Shown piece by piece: positions 53,705 through 54,997 of a DNA stretch of 54,997 nt (the first letter of the stretch is position 1; the number at the start of each line of letters is the position of its first letter). The position numbers and the translations under genes were made by a program. Origin of the DNA: Ottowia sp. (GTDB lineage: Bacteria > Pseudomonadota > Gammaproteobacteria > Burkholderiales > Burkholderiaceae_C); assembly GCA_023228705.1 (NCBI GenBank), contig JALOAS010000009.1, positions 1-54,997 of the forward strand, given 5' to 3'. Under the pieces are notes generated by a model. It was not told the DNA's origin. It worked only from the letters and a program-made list of their open reading frames with translations, and did not search any database.

Positions 53705-54997
53705 ATGACAACACCGGAATTCAAGACCGTGGGCATCGTTGGCTGCGGCGCGATGGGACAGGGCATTGCTCAGCTGGTTGCGCAGGCCGGTGCACGCGTG
53801 CGCCTGTTTGACGCCGCGCCCGGCGCTGCCGAGCGGGCGCACGACGCCATCGCCGCGCTCTGGGACAAACTGGAGCGCAAGGGCAAGGCCCCTTACAGCG
53901 CGGACCAGGTTGCAGCGTACAAGCAGCGGCTGCTGCCGGCAGCGGCGCTGGCCGACCTCGCCGACTGCGAGCTGGTGGTCGAGGCCATCGTCGAGCGCCT
54001 GGACGTCAAGCAGCAGGTCTTGGCCGAGCTTGAAAACCTGCTGGCTGCGGACGCCGTGCTGGCCACCAATACGTCGTCGCTGTCGGTCACGGCGATTGCT
54101 GCCGCGCTGCAGGATCCGGCGCGGCTGGCCGGCTACCATTTCTTCAATCCGGCGCCGCTCATGAAAGTGGTCGAGGTGGTGGCTGGGCTGAAGACGCGCG
54201 AGGACGTTTGCGACCGCCTGGCCACGTTTGCGCGGCAGATGGGGCACACGCCGGTGCGCGCCGGCGACACGCCCGGCTTCATCGTCAACCACGCCGGGCG
54301 CGGCTACGGCACCGAGGCGCTGCAAATCGTCGGGGAAGGCGTGGCCGACTTTGCCACCGTGGACCGCATCCTCACCGACCAGATCGGCTTTCGCCTGGGC
54401 CCGTTCGCGCTGTTTGACCTGACGGCGCTGGATGTTTCGCACCCGGCCATGGAAGCCATTTTCAGCCAGTACTACGGCGAACCACGCTACCGCCCCAGCG
54501 TCATCACGGCGCAACGCCTGGCCGCTGGCGTGCTGGGGCGAAAGACCGGCGCCGGCTTTTATGAATACGCAGCCGGCGTGCAACAGGTGCCGCCCGAGCC
54601 ACCGGTGCCGCAAATGGCGTCTCTGCCGCCGGTCTGGGTCTCGCTGGAGGCCGAGCGTAAAGCCGAGCTGCGCAAGCTGCTGCAGGACCTGGACGCCAAC
54701 GTGGAGACCGGGCCCCGGCCATCGGCCGACGCGCTCATCCTCGTCGCGCCGCTGGGAACCGACATCACGACCGCAGCGCTTGCCGAAAGACTCGATCCGG
54801 CGCGCACCGTGGGGATAGACCTGCTGGCAGCCGATGCCGACACCCGGCGACGCGTGCTGGCCACCAGCCCCGCCACCGCTGCCGCGACGCGCGATGCCGC
54901 GCATGCGCTGCTTGCCGCTGACGGCAAGCCGGTCAGCGTCATCAACGACTCCTTCGGGTTTGTCACCCAGCGCGTGATTGCCACCATCGTCAACATT
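53705..54997 (+). CDS. 3-hydroxyacyl-CoA dehydrogenase, PaaH/PaaC-like (partial, runs off window)
   Basis: At least 431 residues are present and the frame is open at the right edge. The N-terminal NAD domain starts VGIVGCGAMGQGIAQLVAQAG. The catalytic segment HFFNPAPLMKVVEVV contains the active His, and PGFIVNHAGRGYGTEAL is also typical. A second C-terminal dehydrogenase domain begins in the last part (GFVTQRVIATIVN), as in the roughly 500-residue PaaH-type proteins of phenylacetate or β-oxidation routes. ATG 53705 lies in the divergent gap to the small secreted protein. Confidence 0.9.
   Translation, partial: MTTPEFKTVGIVGCGAMGQGIAQLVAQAGARVRLFDAAPGAAERAHDAIAALWDKLERKGKAPYSADQVAAYKQRLLPAAALADLADCELVVEAIVERLDVKQQVLAELENLLAADAVLATNTSSLSVTAIAAALQDPARLAGYHFFNPAPLMKVVEVVAGLKTREDVCDRLATFARQMGHTPVRAGDTPGFIVNHAGRGYGTEALQIVGEGVADFATVDRILTDQIGFRLGPFALFDLTALDVSHPAMEAIFSQYYGEPRYRPSVITAQRLAAGVLGRKTGAGFYEYAAGVQQVPPEPPVPQMASLPPVWVSLEAERKAELRKLLQDLDANVETGPRPSADALILVAPLGTDITTAALAERLDPARTVGIDLLAADADTRRRVLATSPATAAATRDAAHALLAADGKPVSVINDSFGFVTQRVIATIVNI

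Overview
The window looks like a high-GC chromosome segment of a betaproteobacterium, most probably order Burkholderiales. The signs are: SAH riboswitch–ahcY–metF; rplM–rpsI–bactofilin–erpA; glnB–nadE; RNB exoribonuclease–TonB–mtgA; a Liv-type ABC operon with an embedded acyl-CoA ligase; and complete branched-chain amino-acid catabolic gene sets. Genus cannot be fixed from sequence inspection. No tRNA, rRNA, CRISPR array, prophage or insertion sequence was seen.

Layout. 1–4.5 kb (minus): leucine-degradation operon (acyl-CoA synthetase, liuB, liuC, start of liuD) with a divergent AraC regulator (4.8–5.8 kb). The liuD start is disturbed by a perfect 109-bp tandem repeat at the left edge. 5.8–12.8 kb (minus): six-gene branched-chain-type ABC importer operon, livG–acyl-CoA ligase–livH–livM–Tat-type binding protein–livF. 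13.1–17.7 kb: PaaK-like ligase plus AhpD-like protein, a FrnE-like DsbA protein, a VOC protein and a degenerate ADP-ribosylglycohydrolase-like protein. 17.8–24.7 kb (plus): distal valine pathway (mmsA, isobutyryl-CoA dehydrogenase, 3-hydroxyisobutyryl-CoA hydrolase, mmsB) and a medium-chain acyl-CoA synthetase. 24.9–32 kb: MFS transporter, DUF4168 protein, pterin operon folM–folX/folB–folB, MidA-like methyltransferase, DUF2905, rodA and an esterase.

32–36.5 kb (plus): RNB exoribonuclease, TonB-like protein, mtgA and ruvC. 36.8–41 kb (plus): an unusual cbb3-type oxidase operon with a CcoS-like segment fused to CcoN, CcoO, a monoheme CcoP-like cytochrome, a SCO protein and an uncharacterised six-helix membrane protein. 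41–45.8 kb: prfC, a parDE-like toxin–antitoxin pair, SAH riboswitch, ahcY and metF. 46–55 kb: rlpA, rlmJ, rplM–rpsI, bactofilin, erpA, glnB, nadE, an acyltransferase-like protein, a small secreted protein and the start of a 3-hydroxyacyl-CoA dehydrogenase.

The metabolic theme is uptake and oxidation of branched-chain and other carboxylic acids through CoA thioesters, feeding a respiratory chain with a high-affinity-type oxidase. The least explained signals are a five-copy modular intergenic repeat family with 7-bp arrays (one copy supplies the mtgA start codon, another overlaps the glnB stop), a NAD synthetase whose glutaminase active site looks destroyed, the fused oxidase operon, and the tandem repeat at the start of liuD.
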